From positions 1-64,000 of the forward strand of contig LIDE01000006.1 in the NCBI GenBank assembly GCA_001438605.1: a stretch of 64,000 nt of DNA, read 5' to 3'. The notes beneath the pieces were generated by a model. The model saw nothing but the letters and a program-made list of their open reading frames with translations. It made no database searches and was not told the origin of the DNA. The stretch comes from SAR92 bacterium BACL16 MAG-120619-bin48. GTDB taxonomy: Bacteria; Pseudomonadota; Gammaproteobacteria; Pseudomonadales; Porticoccaceae. Both the position numbers and the translations under genes were made by a program. This document shows positions 49,381-59,671 of this stretch, in pieces; the first letter of the stretch is position 1; each line of letters opens with the position of its first letter.

Positions 49381-49410
49381 GAAGCCTTTTCTATTGATAA
49401 AAAAGGCTTC
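49381..49410. repeat. 10-10-10 inverted repeat between ispB and fabA
   Basis: GAAGCCTTTT, a ten-base spacer and AAAAGGCTTC form a perfect inverted repeat in the divergent region, 78 bases before the fabA ATG. Both neighbours point away from it, so a terminator role is unlikely; a regulator site or a stem in the fabA leader fits better. Confidence 0.7.
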
Positions 49411-49487
49411 AGGAGCGCTTTAAAGTTGCCGCAAAACCGATAACTGGGTACGATGCAGGCCTTTAAGACACCATTGTCAGGGATCCT

Positions 49488-50009
49488 ATGTCATTTCAAC
49501 CGAAGTCATCCTACAACCGTGAAGAAATCCTTGCCTGTTCTCGCGGCGAGCTGTTCGGGCCAGGCAACGCGCGCCTACCCGCCCCCAACATGCTAATGGC
49601 TGACCGTATTGTTGAAATCAACAATACCGGCGGTGCCCACGGCAAGGGACAAATTATCGCTGAACTGGATATCAATCCTGACCTCTGGTTCTTCGGCTGC
49701 CACTTCGAAGGCGATCCCGTTATGCCGGGCTGTTTAGGTTTGGATGCCCTGTGGCAGCTGGTGGGCTTTTTCTTAGTGTGGAACGGCAACAGTGGCCGCG
49801 GTCGCGCCTTGGGTGCCGGCAATGTGAAATTCTTTGGGCAGGTCTTACCAACTGCTAAAAAAGTGACCTACAAGTTAGAACTGACTCGACTGATTCAACG
49901 CAAGCTCGTCATGGGTATCGCCAACGGGTCGGTTGAAGTCGATGGACGCGAAATTTATACCGCTGAAGACTTAAAAGTGGGGCTCTTCGAGAGCACAGAC
50001 AACTTTTAA
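49488..50009 (+). CDS. fabA: 3-hydroxydecanoyl-[ACP] dehydratase/isomerase
   Basis: Introduces the cis double bond in anaerobic-type unsaturated fatty acid synthesis. The 173-residue protein has the active-site histidine in [13 protein letters not shown] (His72) and aspartate in [11 protein letters not shown] (Asp86), corresponding to E. coli His70 and Asp84. Followed 47 bases later by fabB; the pair is the classical proteobacterial module. Confidence 0.97.
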   Translation: MSFQPKSSYNREEILACSRGELFGPGNARLPAPNMLMADRIVEINNTGGAHGKGQIIAELDINPDLWFFGCHFEGDPVMPGCLGLDALWQLVGFFLVWNGNSGRGRALGAGNVKFFGQVLPTAKKVTYKLELTRLIQRKLVMGIANGSVEVDGREIYTAEDLKVGLFESTDNF

Positions 50010-50056
50010 GATCAGCTAAAAACACCGCAATTATCTCTAATTCAAGAGGATTACCA

Positions 50057-51271
50057 ATGAGACGTGCTGTTATTACGGGGCTTGGAGTTGTTTCATGCCT
50101 TGGCAACGACAAACAATCCGTAACTCGCTCTCTACGAGAGGGAATCTCAGGCATTCGCCGTCGTGACGATTTCGCTGAAATGGGTCTGCGCTGCAACGTT
50201 GGCGCAGTGCTTGATATAGACCCCAGAGATCACATCGATCGCAAAATTATCCGCTTTATGGGCCCCTCAGCATCCTATGCTTACATCGCCACCGAGCGCG
50301 CAATCGCTGACGCCGGCTTGACCGAGGAAATGGTCTCCAATCCTCGCACCGGCCTCGTCATGGGCTCCGGCGGCGTTTCCGGCGAAATGTTTACTGAATC
50401 AATCGATGTTATGCGCGAGCGCGGCATCAAGCGTGCCGGCCCCTATCGCGTCACACAAATTATGGCCAGCACAGTCTCTGCCTGTGTTGCCACACCGTTT
50501 AAAATCAAGGGCGTCAACTACTCTATAGCGTCAGCCTGTGCGACTAGTGCGCACTGTATTGGCCACGCTGTCGAACTGATTCAACTCGGCAAGCAAGATA
50601 TTCTGCTGGCTGGCGGCTCTGAAGATATGCACTGGTCAATGGCCGGCATGTTCGATGCCATGGGTGCCTTAACCAGCAAGTACAATGACACCCCAGAAGT
50701 CGCATCCCGTGCCTATGACGCAGACCGAGACGGCTTTGCCCCAGGATTGGGCGCTGGGACAGTGGTGGTTGAAGAGCTCGAGCACGCATTAGCCCGCGGC
50801 GCCAATATTATTTGTGAGATTACCGGCTACGGCGCCACCTCCGACGGCGCAGACATGGTCTCGCCCTCCGGTGAAGGTGCTGAGCGCTGCATGAAGATGG
50901 CTATGGCAACAGCTTCCGGGCCAATCGATTACATCAACACTCACGGCACCAGCACCCCCGTGGGCGACATCGCCGAATTGGGCGCCATTCGCAACACCTT
51001 TGGCGACAATTGCCCCGATATCAGCTCAACAAAGTCACTTTCTGGCCACAGCCTTGGCGCAGCCGGTGTTCATGAAGCGATTTATTGCATGTTGATGATG
51101 CAAAATAATTTTGTCGCCGCCTCGGCAAATATTGGCCGCTTGGATGACCATGCGGTTGGCTTGCCGATTCTGCTACAAACCAAAGAAAAGCAACTCAATC
51201 GTATTATGTCGAATAGCTTTGGTTTTGGTGGCACCAATGCAACATTGGTCATGGAGCGCTACACTGGCTGA
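50057..51271 (+). CDS. fabB: 3-oxoacyl-[ACP] synthase I
   Basis: Condensing enzyme that elongates the unsaturated intermediate made by FabA. The 404-residue protein has the Cys-His-His triad in [14 protein letters not shown] (Cys161), [11 protein letters not shown] and [21 protein letters not shown] precedes the ATG. Operon partner of fabA; ended by a strong intrinsic terminator. Confidence 0.97.
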   Translation: MRRAVITGLGVVSCLGNDKQSVTRSLREGISGIRRRDDFAEMGLRCNVGAVLDIDPRDHIDRKIIRFMGPSASYAYIATERAIADAGLTEEMVSNPRTGLVMGSGGVSGEMFTESIDVMRERGIKRAGPYRVTQIMASTVSACVATPFKIKGVNYSIASACATSAHCIGHAVELIQLGKQDILLAGGSEDMHWSMAGMFDAMGALTSKYNDTPEVASRAYDADRDGFAPGLGAGTVVVEELEHALARGANIICEITGYGATSDGADMVSPSGEGAERCMKMAMATASGPIDYINTHGTSTPVGDIAELGAIRNTFGDNCPDISSTKSLSGHSLGAAGVHEAIYCMLMMQNNFVAASANIGRLDDHAVGLPILLQTKEKQLNRIMSNSFGFGGTNATLVMERYTG

Positions 51272-51286
51272 TAGCACCCTAGATTC

Positions 51287-51314
51287 AAAAAAAGCGGCTG
51301 AAGCCGCTTTTTTT
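51287..51314 (+). terminator. intrinsic terminator of fabAB
   Basis: AGCGGC, a TGAA loop, GCCGCT and a run of seven T directly after the fabB stop, with an A-run on the other side. Confidence 0.9.
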
Positions 51315-51389
51315 GTGCCGGGAAATTTTGTGCCCGTAATTTCTGTGCCCGTAATTTTTGTGCCCGTAATTTTTGTGCCCGCGAAAATA
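51315..51389. repeat. 15-bp tandem repeat, five units
   Basis: GTGCCCGTAATTTTT recurs five times with a strict 15-base period (51315, 51330, 51345, 51360, 51375); the inner three copies are nearly identical and the end copies are diverged. It lies immediately after the fabAB terminator T-run and encodes nothing convincing. Copy number may vary between strains. Confidence 0.9.
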
Positions 51390-51459
51390 CGCCACAACGT
51401 TGACTTTTCGATCGGCGCCCAGACAAAAAATGCTATCCAGCCTGCCCCAAAAAGACAAA

Positions 51460-51487
51460 AAAAGGAGCTACCAAAGTAGCTCCTTTT
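51460..51487. terminator. bidirectional terminator downstream of the peroxiredoxin gene
   Basis: GGAGCTAC, a CAAA loop and GTAGCTCC form an 8-bp stem flanked by an A-run before and four T after. It terminates the minus-strand peroxiredoxin gene. Confidence 0.8.
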
Positions 51488-51527
51488 CGACTCACAAACT
51501 CGCGCTAACCGTCTTAAGCTAAACGAC

Positions 51528-52004
51528 TTAAAGAGCCGCGAGGATAGCCTCTGCACTCGAACCTTCTAGAGCACCAGCGTCCACATTCAGCAATGTCACA
51601 ACACCGTTCTCAACAATCATAGCAAAACGCTTACTGCGCGTGCCCATGCCATAACCAGTGCCGTCCAATTCCAGACCCAGCGCCGCGGTGAAAGTACCGT
51701 TGCCGTCGGCAAGCATCAACAGATGCTCAGCGTTAGAGGCCTTGCCCCACGCATCCATTACAAACACGTCATTGACTGACATACAGGCCACTGTATCTAC
51801 ACCCTTCGCTTTTATCGCATCGACATGCACCACAAAACCGGGCAAGTGAGCCATAGAACAGGTTGGTGTGAACGCACCAGGCACCGCAAACAAGACTACT
51901 TTTTTACCGTCGAAAAGTTCTGCAGTAGTAATACCTGCTGGGCCCTTTTCGCCCATCACTCCAAATGAACCTTGGGGAATTTTATCGCCAACTTGAATCG
52001 TCAT
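51528..52004 (-). CDS. peroxiredoxin, Prx5/PrxII type
   Basis: Thiol peroxidase that reduces hydrogen peroxide and organic peroxides, 158 residues. The peroxidatic cysteine lies in PGAFTPTCS (Cys49), followed by the Prx5-type MSVNDVFVMDAWGK and the arginine of GTRSKRFAMIV. No typical C-terminal resolving cysteine is visible, so glutathione or glutaredoxin is the likely reductant. ATG 52004 with GAGG upstream is chosen over 52025. Confidence 0.92.
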   Translation of the reverse strand: MTIQVGDKIPQGSFGVMGEKGPAGITTAELFDGKKVVLFAVPGAFTPTCSMAHLPGFVVHVDAIKAKGVDTVACMSVNDVFVMDAWGKASNAEHLLMLADGNGTFTAALGLELDGTGYGMGTRSKRFAMIVENGVVTLLNVDAGALEGSSAEAILAAL

Positions 52005-52088
52005 AACAACCTCAGTTTTTATCATTTATGTTTGGCACGATTGAGACCATGCCACCGAAAAATTTATCGTAAGAGGATATGCCGCAGA

Positions 52089-52580
52089 TTAAAACGGAAT
52101 ATCGTCGTCGAAGCTGTCCATGCCTTGTGGCGCCTGCTGTTGCGGAGCCTGATTTTGCTGCTGAGGCGCCTGACGTTGCTGGGGCGCCTGCTGCTGATAA
52201 CCACCACTGTCCTGCTGCGGGCTATAACCACCTTCCTGACCGCCGCGGCTGTCGAGCATCTGCATCTCACTGGCAACAATTTCTGTTGTGTAGCGATCAG
52301 AGCCATCCTGCCCCTGCCACTTGCGCGTACGCAGTGAACCTTCCACGTACACCTTTGAGCCTTTCTTCAGGTACTCCCCAGCAATTTCGCCGAGACGGTT
52401 AAAAAAGACAACACGGTGCCACTCAGTGCGCTCTTGCTGCTCGCCGCTGGTCTTGTCTTTCCATGCCTCTGACGTAGCGATACTGATGTTGGTGACCGCA
52501 CCGCCTGAAGGCAAATAGCGAGTTTCTGGGTCCTGTCCGCAGTTACCCACTATGATGACTTTGTTAATTCCGCGCGCCAT
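52089..52580 (-). CDS. ssb: single-stranded DNA-binding protein
   Basis: Binds ssDNA during replication and repair. The 163-residue protein has the OB fold at residues 1-110 ([36 protein letters not shown]), a glutamine-rich linker, and the acidic tip DSFDDDIPF that recruits partner proteins. It is downstream of the MFS gene by 18 bases, and the group lies next to uvrA, an order conserved in Pseudomonas and relatives. Confidence 0.96.
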   Translation of the reverse strand: MARGINKVIIVGNCGQDPETRYLPSGGAVTNISIATSEAWKDKTSGEQQERTEWHRVVFFNRLGEIAGEYLKKGSKVYVEGSLRTRKWQGQDGSDRYTTEIVASEMQMLDSRGGQEGGYSPQQDSGGYQQQAPQQRQAPQQQNQAPQQQAPQGMDSFDDDIPF

Positions 52581-52598
52581 TGTCTTTCCCCTGTTATG

Positions 52599-53957
52599 TT
52601 AACGGTTAAAATAAGGTTTCAAATCGAGCATATTGATGGTCTTTTTATCGACTTTCGCATAGGCCAACGGTTCACCTTCGACGATGAGTATATCTTCTAC
52701 GCCGGGAACTTTTAATATTAATTTCGCAAAATCTGCATGGTCTCTCTCACCAACGTGCAAAACCAACGTTTGCAATGGCCGCGGCGCCTGTAAACCCAGC
52801 GCCAAAATAGCCCAGGTCATCAGCGCCAGTCCAACCAGTAAAAATAACCCCTCGACACCAAACTGTTGCAGACTCCAACCACCCAGCAGGCCGCCAAAAA
52901 AAGCACCAAGAAACTGACTAGTGGAATAAATACCCATAGCCGTGCCGCGCTGACCCGGGGGACAGACTTTGCTCATCCACGATGGCAGCGACGCTTCAAG
53001 TAAATTAAATGCAGCAAAAAACAGTAATAGCATCATTGGCGTCACTAGGGCGCCACGGTAGACACTCAACATCAGCATCGTGCAGGCCATAGTGATGATG
53101 GCAGAGATAAAACTGACTTTTTGACGCTGGTATTTTTCACCTAAGATCATAACCGGCAGCATCGCGATAAAACCGCCACCGAGTAAACACAAATAGACCC
53201 ACCAGAGGTTGTCACCCGTGATACCAAGTTCGTCAGAGAGTAATCTTGGAATAACAGTAAAACCTGCCATAAGCGCTAAGTGGAGGGTAAAGATGCCAAT
53301 ATTGAGACGCAGCAGATTGGGATCCTGCAGCAAGCGGCTCATCTGACTCAGATCCGTTGAGGTTTCTCGATTCGATTGCAGGGCCACGCGCCGCGGGACA
53401 AAGCGCAGAAAAATCAGCACACCGAGACACCCAAGCAGTGCTGTCACCCAAAAAACACCGGCCAAGCCCATGACTGATGAAATAAGCGGCCCCAAAATCA
53501 TTGCCAGCATAAATGACATCCCGATACTGGCGCCAATGGCGGCCATCGCTTTGGTGCGATTCTCTTCACTAGTCAAATCACTGACCAACGCCATCAAGGT
53601 GCTGGCAATAGCGCCCGCCCCCTGCACCACTCTCCCCACCACCAATTCGACAGCACTTTCCGCATTAGCCGCAATGACACTGCCCAGTACAAACAATGCC
53701 AAGCCACCCAAAATAACCGGGCGGCGGCCAATCTTGTCGGACAACATGCCGAGAGGTATTTGCAAAATAGCCTGCGCCAAACCATAGGCTCCGAGGATAA
53801 TGCCGAGCATCATCGGAGTCGCGCCGCGATACTCATCGATATGCAGCGCAAGTACCGGCAGCACCATAAAAAGACCGAGCATTCTGAAGCCATAGAGCGT
53901 CGCTAACGAGGCTGTTGCGCGTTTCTCTATGGGGGAAAATAGTGTGGATTCGATCAA
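52599..53957 (-). CDS. MFS transporter with C-terminal YAM-like domain (YajR-like)
   Basis: A 452-residue protein: 12 hydrophobic helices of a major facilitator (GMLSDKIGRRPVILGG is the loop 2-3 motif) and a soluble C-terminal domain of about 65 residues (TLVLHVGERDHADFAKLILKVPGVEDILIVEGE) with a ferredoxin-like pattern. This two-part design is that of E. coli YajR. The substrate is unknown. It lies in an apparent operon with ssb and divergent from uvrA. Confidence 0.88.
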   Translation of the reverse strand: MIESTLFSPIEKRATASLATLYGFRMLGLFMVLPVLALHIDEYRGATPMMLGIILGAYGLAQAILQIPLGMLSDKIGRRPVILGGLALFVLGSVIAANAESAVELVVGRVVQGAGAIASTLMALVSDLTSEENRTKAMAAIGASIGMSFMLAMILGPLISSVMGLAGVFWVTALLGCLGVLIFLRFVPRRVALQSNRETSTDLSQMSRLLQDPNLLRLNIGIFTLHLALMAGFTVIPRLLSDELGITGDNLWWVYLCLLGGGFIAMLPVMILGEKYQRQKVSFISAIITMACTMLMLSVYRGALVTPMMLLLFFAAFNLLEASLPSWMSKVCPPGQRGTAMGIYSTSQFLGAFFGGLLGGWSLQQFGVEGLFLLVGLALMTWAILALGLQAPRPLQTLVLHVGERDHADFAKLILKVPGVEDILIVEGEPLAYAKVDKKTINMLDLKPYFNR

Positions 53958-54141
53958 GAGAGTGTCATGGTATTTGTCGGGGGAAACATCTTAACAGCGC
54001 TGCTAGACAGTGCAATTACTTATCGCAATTTCACCCCTTTTTTGGGCGGGTTTTATGGCCCGTGGCGAAACTATTTTTTAGCGCTTTGCAGTCTGGAAAT
54101 TCACCGCTAACGTAACAGTTGTCGTTATACGAAAATTCATT

Positions 54142-54171
54142 TTGCCGCGCACAGCTGCAGCACTCTATAAT
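54142..54171 (+). promoter_or_regulatory. candidate uvrA promoter
   Basis: TTGCCG (54142-54147) and TATAAT (54166-54171) with an 18-base spacer, ending 31 bases before the uvrA ATG. I could not find a convincing LexA box (CTGT-N8-ACAG) in the divergent region. Confidence 0.5.
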
Positions 54172-54202
54172 CGATCGTTTAATTCAACTACAAGACTTTT
54201 TC

Positions 54203-57025
54203 ATGGATACCATTCAGGTACGCGGCGCACGAACCCACAACCTTAAAAACATTGATCTCGATATCCCTCGAGACAAACTGGTGGTGATAACAGGGCTATC
54301 CGGCTCGGGCAAGTCATCCCTCGCCTTTGACACCCTCTATGCCGAGGGCCAGCGCCGCTACGTAGAGTCGTTGTCAACCTACGCGCGACAGTTTTTGTCG
54401 ATGATGGAAAAGCCTGATGTAGATCATATCGAAGGTCTATCACCAGCGATTTCTATCGAGCAGAAATCAACATCTCACAACCCGCGCTCTACGGTGGGAA
54501 CTATTACTGAGATATACGACTACCTGCGCTTGCTATTTGCCCGTGCGGGAGAACCGCGCTGCCCTGACCACAATAAGCCTCTGAATGCGCAAACCGTCAG
54601 CCAGATGGTCGATCAAGTGCTCGCCATGCCTGAAGACACCAAATTGATGCTGTTAGCGCCCATTATCAAAGAGCGCAAAGGGGAGCATTTGCACCTCTTC
54701 GAAAGCCTTCGTCGGCAGGGCTTTATTCGCGCGCGAATTGACGGCCTAGTTTGCGATCTAGACGAAGCACCCGCGCTGTCTAAAAACCAGAAACACACCA
54801 TTGAGGTGGTCGTCGATCGCTTTAAAGTGAAAGCAGATATGGGCTTGCGGCTGGCCGAGTCCTTCGAAACCGCCCTGGCCTTGGCCGAAGGGCTGGTCTG
54901 CATCAGCCATATGGACTCAGACGAACCCGACCAAATGCTCTCGGCAAAATTCGCCTGCCCGGTCTGTAACTACAGTCTCAATGAGTTGGAGCCACGGCTC
55001 TTTTCCTTTAACAATCCCGCTGGCGCCTGCCCGACCTGCGACGGCTTGGGTATGCACCAGTATTTTGATATTGACCGTGTCATTCATCACCCAGAGGCAT
55101 CGATCTCCGAAGGCGCTATCCGCGGCTGGGACCGGCGCACGCTGTATTACTACAATCTTCTGACCTCCCTCGCGGCGCATTACGACTTTGATATTGATAC
55201 GCCGTGGAAAGATCTCTCAGAATTTCATCGCAATAAAATTCTCTATGGCAGCGGCGACGAGGAAATTACCTTTAGTTACGTCAATGATCGCGGCACCATG
55301 TTTCGTCGCGAACACACCTTTGAGGGCGTGATTAACAATATGGAGCGGCGCTATCGCGAGACTGAGTCATCTTCGGTGCGCGAGGAGTTGGCCAAATATA
55401 TGGCAAACACCCACTGTCCTGAATGTGAAGGCACACGGCTGCGAAAATCTGCGCGTCACGTATTTATCGATAATCGTCGCATCGAAGATATTGTAAGCAT
55501 GCCTGTTGGCGATTGCTGCGAGTACTTCGATCAGATCAAACTTACCGGCAGACAGGGCGAAATTGCCGAAAAAATAATTAAAGAAATCAGCCAGCGTTTT
55601 CGCTTTTTGGTGGATGTTGGCCTGAATTACCTGTCCCTCAATCGCAGCGCCGACACCCTTTCCGGCGGCGAAGCGCAACGTATCCGGCTGGCCAGTCAGA
55701 TCGGTGCTGGCTTAGTCGGTGTGATGTACATCCTCGACGAGCCCTCTATCGGCCTGCATCAACGGGACAATGAAAGACTGCTAAAAACCTTGGTGCGTTT
55801 GCGCGATCTCGGCAATACCGTCATTGTGGTTGAGCACGATGAAGAAGCCATTGCCGCAGCAGACTTTATTGTCGATATTGGCCCCGGCGCTGGCGTTCAC
55901 GGTGGCCAAATCGTCGCCCAAGGCACTGCTCAACAAATTCGCGATAATCCAAACTCCATTACTGGTCAATTTCTGTCGGGTAAGCGCGGTATTCGCGTGC
56001 CCAAGGTGCGCAACAAGCCAAAAGGCAAGTCGATTAATGTCACTGGTGCCTGCGGCAATAACTTGCAGAACGTTGATCTGCAGATTCCTATTGGCCTGTT
56101 CACCTGTATCACAGGTGTCTCAGGCTCCGGCAAGTCCACACTGATCAATGAAACGCTTTACCCTGCTGCGGCCATTGCGCTGAACAAAGCCACAACGCTT
56201 AAATCTGCGCCGCATAAAAGTATTACTGGCCTCAATCAGCTCGACAAGTGCATCGATATTGATCAAAGCCCTATTGGTCGCACGCCACGCTCAAATCCCG
56301 CGACCTACACCGGTATTTTCACCCCCATTCGCGAAATTTTTGCCGCTACTCAAGAGGCCCGCTCGCGTGGTTATTCGCCAGGCCGCTTCAGCTTTAACGT
56401 CAAAGGTGGGCGCTGCGAGGCTTGCCAAGGCGATGGTGTAACAAAAGTGGAAATGCACTTTTTGCCGGACATTTATGTGCCCTGTGATATCTGCAAAAGC
56501 AAACGCTACAATCGCGAAACCTTGGATATCCACTTTAAGGGCAAGAATATTCACCAAGTCCTGGATATGACCGTCGAAGATGCCCACGTATTTTTTGAAG
56601 CCATTCCCGCCGTCGCACGCAAACTGCAAACGTTAATGGATGTCGGTCTCTCTTACATCAAGCTCGGCCAGTCAGCGACAACCTTGTCTGGCGGTGAAGC
56701 GCAGCGAATCAAGCTATCAAAAGAGCTCTCTAAACGCGACACGGGCAAGACGCTGTATATTCTCGACGAACCTACGACCGGCCTGCACTTTCACGATATT
56801 GAGCAATTACTGGCGGTACTGCACCGCTTGCGCGACCAGGGCAACACTATGGTGGTGATTGAGCACAATCTCGACGTGATCAAAACCGCTGATTGGATAG
56901 TGGATTTAGGCCCCGAGGGCGGTTCTGGCGGCGGTCAAATTATTGCTCAGGGCACGCCCGAACAGGTCGCTGAAGCAGAGGGTTCGCACACCGGGCATTT
57001 TTTGAAAACTATTCTGGGAGTGTGA
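54203..57025 (+). CDS. uvrA: excinuclease ABC subunit A
   Basis: Damage-recognition ATPase of nucleotide-excision repair. The 940-residue protein has two ABC modules with Walker [10 protein letters not shown] and GVSGSGKST, signatures [12 protein letters not shown] and [12 protein letters not shown], and zinc Cys pairs in [15 protein letters not shown] and [17 protein letters not shown] start at ATG 54203 ([17 protein letters not shown]), the normal UvrA start; the frame up to 54119 is not conserved. It diverges from the MFS-ssb operon. Confidence 0.97.
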   Translation: MDTIQVRGARTHNLKNIDLDIPRDKLVVITGLSGSGKSSLAFDTLYAEGQRRYVESLSTYARQFLSMMEKPDVDHIEGLSPAISIEQKSTSHNPRSTVGTITEIYDYLRLLFARAGEPRCPDHNKPLNAQTVSQMVDQVLAMPEDTKLMLLAPIIKERKGEHLHLFESLRRQGFIRARIDGLVCDLDEAPALSKNQKHTIEVVVDRFKVKADMGLRLAESFETALALAEGLVCISHMDSDEPDQMLSAKFACPVCNYSLNELEPRLFSFNNPAGACPTCDGLGMHQYFDIDRVIHHPEASISEGAIRGWDRRTLYYYNLLTSLAAHYDFDIDTPWKDLSEFHRNKILYGSGDEEITFSYVNDRGTMFRREHTFEGVINNMERRYRETESSSVREELAKYMANTHCPECEGTRLRKSARHVFIDNRRIEDIVSMPVGDCCEYFDQIKLTGRQGEIAEKIIKEISQRFRFLVDVGLNYLSLNRSADTLSGGEAQRIRLASQIGAGLVGVMYILDEPSIGLHQRDNERLLKTLVRLRDLGNTVIVVEHDEEAIAAADFIVDIGPGAGVHGGQIVAQGTAQQIRDNPNSITGQFLSGKRGIRVPKVRNKPKGKSINVTGACGNNLQNVDLQIPIGLFTCITGVSGSGKSTLINETLYPAAAIALNKATTLKSAPHKSITGLNQLDKCIDIDQSPIGRTPRSNPATYTGIFTPIREIFAATQEARSRGYSPGRFSFNVKGGRCEACQGDGVTKVEMHFLPDIYVPCDICKSKRYNRETLDIHFKGKNIHQVLDMTVEDAHVFFEAIPAVARKLQTLMDVGLSYIKLGQSATTLSGGEAQRIKLSKELSKRDTGKTLYILDEPTTGLHFHDIEQLLAVLHRLRDQGNTMVVIEHNLDVIKTADWIVDLGPEGGSGGGQIIAQGTPEQVAEAEGSHTGHFLKTILGV

Positions 57026-57074
57026 AGCAGCCCGTCGCGATAATCGCATGAGGCCGAGACCAGTAGAAGGGAAT

Positions 57075-57782
57075 TTAAACGGAGTAGCGGCTCTGGCTGG
57101 CGACGTACTCCGCCACCATCGCGTCGATGGCGTCTTGCTGATAGTCGCGCAGACCGCTGAGAATCAGTTTTTTCACACCGTGCCCAACGACAATGCCTTC
57201 ATTGAGAAGATCGAACCGAAACTCGGCATCACCGCGCTTGCCATCTACCGTTAAACGGGTATCAGCCAGCGCCACCGAAGGCTTCTGCAGGTCGAGCGTG
57301 TCAAATCGAAGCGCCATCGATTCGTAAATCACCAGTGGACGCTGGGGGTTGATCATGACATTTTTTTTCGCCATCAACGGGACTAAAAGATGCGGAAAAT
57401 TTTGCCCAGAGAAATAAACGTAGGCTTTGATTAAGCGTTCAATTGCGTCAGCATGCTGAACAACAGGACCCTCGCGCTGGACGTCGAGATAACACTTTTC
57501 ACGGTCATCAACAATCTGAAAATGATCGCTCGGTGCAGTGGGAAAACGCAGTGGTGTGTCCGCACCAACCATACCCATAAAGCGAAACGCCATCGTCTGG
57601 CTGACACCATAACGGGCAAGGGTTAGCGCAAATAAGAGATCCCCAGGCACGCAGAAGCGCTTGCTGTCCGCGTCATGAATAGGGTTGAAATCATTGCTGA
57701 TCGTCTTTGCAAAGCGGCTGCCCTGCTCAGCGCTGATGGAGACAGCGGATTCCTGCTGGTCGCAGAACTGCTCTAAAAACAT
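57075..57782 (-). CDS. DUF3581-family protein
   Basis: A 235-residue cytoplasmic protein with no signal or membrane segment. ISAEQGSRFAKTISNDFNPIHDADSKRFCVPGDLLFALTLARYG is the conserved core; the DFNPIH element resembles hot-dog hydratases, so a MaoC-like fold is possible. I recognise it as a DUF3581 member; function unknown. It is three bases downstream of the DUF2750 gene and convergent with uvrA. Confidence 0.82.
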   Translation of the reverse strand: MFLEQFCDQQESAVSISAEQGSRFAKTISNDFNPIHDADSKRFCVPGDLLFALTLARYGVSQTMAFRFMGMVGADTPLRFPTAPSDHFQIVDDREKCYLDVQREGPVVQHADAIERLIKAYVYFSGQNFPHLLVPLMAKKNVMINPQRPLVIYESMALRFDTLDLQKPSVALADTRLTVDGKRGDAEFRFDLLNEGIVVGHGVKKLILSGLRDYQQDAIDAMVAEYVASQSRYSV

Positions 57783-57785
57783 GCC

Positions 57786-58160
57786 TTAATCCAACTCGCT
57801 TTCGAACTCTTCCAGCAAATCTAAGGGCTCCATTTCCTGACCCTCAAGATCGGGGGTCCAGTTGACGCCAACCATCAACACATCGCTGTGCATGCCTGGC
57901 AGCCATTCATCGAGAAACTCGCCCATTTCAATGGGGACAGGCTTGTAAATATCCCAGTCGCCGTTGCACAGAGCCTGCGCAAATTCCTCATTCGACCAAA
58001 AAGGAATCACATCGATGGTATCGCTGTCCGTTGAGCCAACCAGCGCCCAATTTTCTTCGGCGTCCTGCAAACCCCACACGCAGCCGTTTTCCAGCGACTC
58101 AACAATCATTCTGTCGAGATTTTCTTGAAGGTCATCGGATAGTGGTTCCACGGTGTTCAC
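57786..58160 (-). CDS. DUF2750-family protein
   Basis: A 124-residue, acidic, cytoplasmic protein. CVWGLQDAEENWALVGSTDSD and DVIPFWSNEEFAQALCNGDWDIYKPVPI are the conserved DUF2750 segments, and LMVGVNW ends the core. Function is unknown. Start is GTG 58160, without a strong ribosome-binding site. Forms a tight two-gene unit with the DUF3581 gene. Confidence 0.8.
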   Translation of the reverse strand: MNTVEPLSDDLQENLDRMIVESLENGCVWGLQDAEENWALVGSTDSDTIDVIPFWSNEEFAQALCNGDWDIYKPVPIEMGEFLDEWLPGMHSDVLMVGVNWTPDLEGQEMEPLDLLEEFESELD

Positions 58161-58283
58161 TCTTTGGCAGTAGGTTAAGCGCGCATGGTAACCGCTTTAA
58201 GGTCGGGCCACCAGATCACGCGCGCTATTTGTTATGGCACTAACAACGCCACAGAGGATTTCAGTAACCACTAGTGGAGTTTA

Positions 58284-58676
58284 TTAATTGAGGACGTTGT
58301 AACCACGACCGCTGAGACAGCGTCGAACAATGCGCTCTTGTTCAAGACGCGCCTGTTTGTTACCTTTCAAGCCACCCACAATCGCACCCGCACCGGCACC
58401 GCGCTGGGCCGTGTTGTGATTACCGGCCACGGCACCGATCACCGCACCCACCACCGCGCCCTCAACAACGCCTTGGGTGGTCTCACTTTTCACATCAATC
58501 TGCCGCGCATAGTCTTCACAATCGGCCAAATCACCGTAGTAGTCGTCCATATTGACGCCGCGGGTATCGATGATAATTTGTTTTGGTGCACCGTAACCGC
58601 CAAAACCATTGGCACAACCTGTCGAGATCAACAGCGAAAAAGCCGCAACTGACAGTGCAAAACTGCGTTTAATCAT
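58284..58676 (-). CDS. glycine-zipper lipoprotein
   Basis: A 130-residue lipoprotein with lipobox STGC (Cys21) and a glycine-zipper membrane segment (GVVEGAVVGAVIGAVAGNH, then GAGAGAIVGGLKG) in the middle, similar to Rick-17kDa/YmgG-type surface proteins. The C-terminus has a cysteine in RRCLSGRGYNVLN. ATG 58676 has GGAG six bases upstream. Likely an outer-membrane or periplasmic structural or stress protein. Monocistronic. Confidence 0.82.
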   Translation of the reverse strand: MIKRSFALSVAAFSLLISTGCANGFGGYGAPKQIIIDTRGVNMDDYYGDLADCEDYARQIDVKSETTQGVVEGAVVGAVIGAVAGNHNTAQRGAGAGAIVGGLKGNKQARLEQERIVRRCLSGRGYNVLN

Positions 58677-58780
58677 AGGTAACTCCATTAGATAGAAAAA
58701 TGTCCCTGAGCAGGAACGTCAACCCACGCTATCGGTTGACGTCTTGTCTCTCTCTGATAATAAAACGTCCGCGCCTATGC

Positions 58781-59632
58781 CTACTTAGTGTTATTCATAA
58801 TACCGCGCACGGCAGCAGGAATATCTGCAGGTAGTACAACCAACTTAGCATTGGTTGAACTGCCCATTTGACGGATCGCCTCAACATATTTTTCACCCAG
58901 CAAGTACATAGCGGGGAGCTCTTTATCCTGGATCGCCTCATTCACTTTGGTCAATGCAGATTTAGTCGCCTCAGCCAGTACCACCTGCGCTTCAGCATCG
59001 CGACGGGAGGCTTCCAGACGACCATCGGCCTGAAGGATAGCGGCAGTCTTGTCACCGTCGGCACGGGTTACTGTGGCGCGACGTTGACGCTCAGCGGCGG
59101 CCTGTTCTTCCATTGCCGCCTGCATGGTACCAGATGGATTAATGTCTTGAATTTCAACGGTCTTTAAAGTGATACCCCAGTCGGCAATATCGTCCGATAT
59201 GGACATTTTCAACTTGGCTTTTATTTGATCCCGGGACGATAGCGCATCATCCAACTTCATTTCGCCCACAATCGACCGCAGCGATGTCTGCACTAACGTG
59301 CGAATGGCTAATTCGTAATCTTCAACCCCATAAACGGCCTTCTCAGGAGAGACAATATTAATGTAGGCAACCGCATTCGCTACAATCACGACGTTATCAA
59401 GAGTAATCACTTCCTGCGAGGGAATGTCGAGCACGATATCCTTGGTGGTGACTTTGTAGGCCACGTTATCAATGTAAGGAATAATAATATTCAGCCCTGG
59501 ACTGAGTGAGATGTGGTATTTACCTAACCGCTGGACAACCCATTTAGAACCCTGAGGCACCAGCCGAATACCTTTGAGCAGCGTGACTAAGACGAGCAGT
59601 AAAAAGACAACAACAACGATAGAACCTTCCAT
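58781..59632 (-). CDS. qmcA: SPFH/stomatin-like membrane protein (QmcA-like)
   Basis: A 283-residue membrane-anchored SPFH protein. The N-terminal helix (IVVVVFLLLVLVTLL) is followed by the band-7 domain (WVVQRLGKYHISLSPGLNIIIPYID) and a long charged helical region near 180-240 (AAAERQRRATVTRADGDKTAA). These proteins scaffold membrane microdomains and often act with NfeD partners and membrane proteases. NfeD lies 39 bases upstream, so the pair is co-transcribed. Confidence 0.92.
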   Translation of the reverse strand: MEGSIVVVVFLLLVLVTLLKGIRLVPQGSKWVVQRLGKYHISLSPGLNIIIPYIDNVAYKVTTKDIVLDIPSQEVITLDNVVIVANAVAYINIVSPEKAVYGVEDYELAIRTLVQTSLRSIVGEMKLDDALSSRDQIKAKLKMSISDDIADWGITLKTVEIQDINPSGTMQAAMEEQAAAERQRRATVTRADGDKTAAILQADGRLEASRRDAEAQVVLAEATKSALTKVNEAIQDKELPAMYLLGEKYVEAIRQMGSSTNAKLVVLPADIPAAVRGIMNNTK

Positions 59633-59671
59633 CAGATTTCCTCCATTGAGTGAATGCCAGCGACGAAATCG

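Noticed and set aside
51111..51479. 122-codon ORF running through the fabB end and the 15-bp repeat
   Set aside because: It crosses the fabAB terminator and is built from the FVPVI translation of the tandem repeat; not a plausible protein.
53958..54202. LexA (SOS) box expected between ssb-side genes and uvrA
   Set aside because: I searched by eye for CTGT-N8-ACAG and found no convincing match; SOS control of uvrA is therefore not claimed.
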